Assembly (NCBI GenBank): GCA_963591995.1 | Contig: CAVAUJ010000103.1 | Location: forward strand, 1 to 6,830 | Direction of reading: 5' to 3' | Source of the DNA: CAG-791 sp963591995 | Lineage (GTDB): Bacteria > Bacillota > Clostridia > Lachnospirales > Lachnospiraceae | DNA: 6,830 bases | In this document: piece by piece, positions 5,725 through 6,830 of the stretch | Layout: the number at the start of each line of letters is the position of its first letter | Numbering within the stretch: position 1 is the first letter of the stretch | Program-made: the position numbers and the translations under genes | The notes under the pieces: generated by a model | What the model was told of the DNA's origin: nothing | Databases searched by the model: none | The model's input: only the letters and a program-made list of their open reading frames with translations

Positions 5725-6809
5725 AGCTGTATCATGAGACGAATTGTGTGAAGGCGCATCGGGAGCTGTTCCGCAGGGCGGGAACAAGGGCGCTGATTGT
5801 CACAGGGCGTCATTCCGCGAGGGCCAACGGCGCATTGGCGGATGTGCAGGATGCGCTGGAGGCGGAAGGGATTTCCTTTTGGATTTTCGATCAGGTGGAG
5901 GAGAACCCGTCGGTCGAGACCGTGATGAAGGCAAGACAGCTGGGCTTGGAGAGAAAGGCGGATTTCGTCATCGGAATCGGCGGCGGCTCTGCGCTGGATG
6001 CGGCCAAGGCCGCAGCGCTTCTTTTGTATTATCCGGAGGAGACGGCGGATTTTCTGTACGATGCCACTTCACCGCAGAGCATTTCGGGAGCAGCGCGGCA
6101 CGTGCCGCTGTTCCTGGTGCCGACAACCTGCGGCACCGGGTCGGAGGTGACGGGCGTGAGCGTGCTGACCGTGCACCGGAAGAGAACCAAAAGTTCCCTT
6201 CCGCACAGAATCTATGCGGATGCGGCGCTTCTGGACGGCAGATACCTGAAGACCGCGCCGCCCCATGTGATCCGGAATACGGCGGTGGATGCATTGGGAC
6301 ATTTGTGGGAGAGCTATTGCAATGCATCGGCGACGCCATACAGCCGGATGTGCGCGGCGGAGGGACTCCGCGTCTGGAGAAAATGCAAGGATACATTGCT
6401 CACCCTGGAGGAGAGAGGCCTGGATGAAGCGGAGCGGGACCTCCTCCTGGAGAGCGCTGCGCTTGCGGGCATGGCCATTGCCCAGACGGGGACCACTCTT
6501 CCGCATGCGTTATCCTACGGGCTGACCTATGATCTGCACCTGCCGCACGGGATTGCGGTCGGATGGTTCGAGGCGGGCTATCTGGAGCAGGTGCCTGAGG
6601 AGGACCGGCAAGCCGTTCTGCAGCTGGCCGGCTTCCGTGACCTGGAGGAATGGCAGGAGTATTTCCGCATCCTGTGCGGCGAGCATCTGATTCCCGAGGA
6701 GGAGCTGCAGCATACGCTGGATATGGTGGCGGGCAACCCTGCAAAGCTGGCCACGGCACCGTTTGCCTGTGACGAAGCCGTCCTGCGGAAAATTGTGTTC
6801 CGGTCGTGA
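5703..6809 (+). CDS. Iron-containing alcohol dehydrogenase family protein
   Basis: This is a predicted NAD(P)-dependent dehydrogenase of 368 residues, slightly short for the family, which interconverts alcohols and aldehydes or ketones in fermentation. The nucleotide-binding GGGS (93-96, with Asp99) and the PTTCGTGSEVT segment (140-150) are typical. The four metal ligands align as Asp196, His200, His268 and His282, with the usual DAxxH and PHG surroundings. Tyr272 occupies the place of the conserved active-site His (His267 in E. coli FucO), so activity or substrate may differ. The start at 5703 is supported by GGGGGA (5690-5695) seven bases upstream, inside the end of nudC; an in-frame ATG at 5715 is less well placed. 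The 22-bp overlap with nudC implies co-translation. Substrate cannot be assigned, and butanol, lactaldehyde or glycerol-type activities are all possible. No terminator is visible in the 21 remaining bases. Confidence 0.88.
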   Translation: MQFYMPVKLYHETNCVKAHRELFRRAGTRALIVTGRHSARANGALADVQDALEAEGISFWIFDQVEENPSVETVMKARQLGLERKADFVIGIGGGSALDAAKAAALLLYYPEETADFLYDATSPQSISGAARHVPLFLVPTTCGTGSEVTGVSVLTVHRKRTKSSLPHRIYADAALLDGRYLKTAPPHVIRNTAVDALGHLWESYCNASATPYSRMCAAEGLRVWRKCKDTLLTLEERGLDEAERDLLLESAALAGMAIAQTGTTLPHALSYGLTYDLHLPHGIAVGWFEAGYLEQVPEEDRQAVLQLAGFRDLEEWQEYFRILCGEHLIPEEELQHTLDMVAGNPAKLATAPFACDEAVLRKIVFRS

Positions 6810-6830
6810 GAGAACGGTTTTGCCGGGCGG

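Noticed and set aside
4591..5787. A 398-codon open frame on the - strand
   Set aside because: It spans the end of the ATPase gene, all of nudC and the start of the dehydrogenase, all of which are convincing + strand genes; it shows no domain motifs.

Overview
The window (6,830 bp) looks like the chromosome of a Gram-positive, anaerobic Bacillota bacterium, probably a clostridial lineage such as Lachnospiraceae. This is an inference. It rests on a multi-domain Cna-B/pilin-like surface protein with a C-terminal anchor, GGGAG-type Shine-Dalgarno sites, a moderately GC-rich composition downstream, and an iron-containing alcohol dehydrogenase typical of fermenters. No marker gene fixes the genus. 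All convincing genes lie on the + strand.

Region 1 (1-3176) is a single-gene surface-protein unit. An AT-rich upstream stretch carries candidate promoters and a 10-bp-arm inverted repeat. It is followed by a 953-residue secreted protein: signal peptide, Gln/Asn/Gly-rich segment, an unrecognised N-terminal domain, then six beta-sandwich domains. Each of the six shows the Lys, Glu and Asn positions expected for a self-formed isopeptide bond. The C-terminus has the usual order of anchor motif, membrane helix and basic tail, but the LPXTG motif is degenerate (GAGTG). A long GC-rich hairpin followed by a T-rich stretch ends the unit.

Region 2 (about 3244-6809) is a compact three-gene operon. Its first gene encodes a Lon-like AAA+ ATPase that ends after the ATPase module, with no protease domain, and has Asn in place of the Walker B Asp. 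Seven bases later comes a NudC-type NAD(H) pyrophosphatase with a zinc ribbon and an intact Nudix box. That gene overlaps by 22 bp an iron-containing alcohol dehydrogenase that keeps its four metal ligands but has Tyr where FucO-type enzymes have a conserved His. An extended -10 promoter and a possible 14-codon leader ORF precede the operon.

The second and third products both handle nicotinamide nucleotides, one cleaving NAD(H) and the other using it as redox cofactor. The first is a protein-remodelling ATPase of unknown target. A shared role in NAD-linked redox metabolism or dehydrogenase maintenance is possible but unproven. The protease-less Lon-like ATPase linked to these two genes is the best candidate here for something not yet described.
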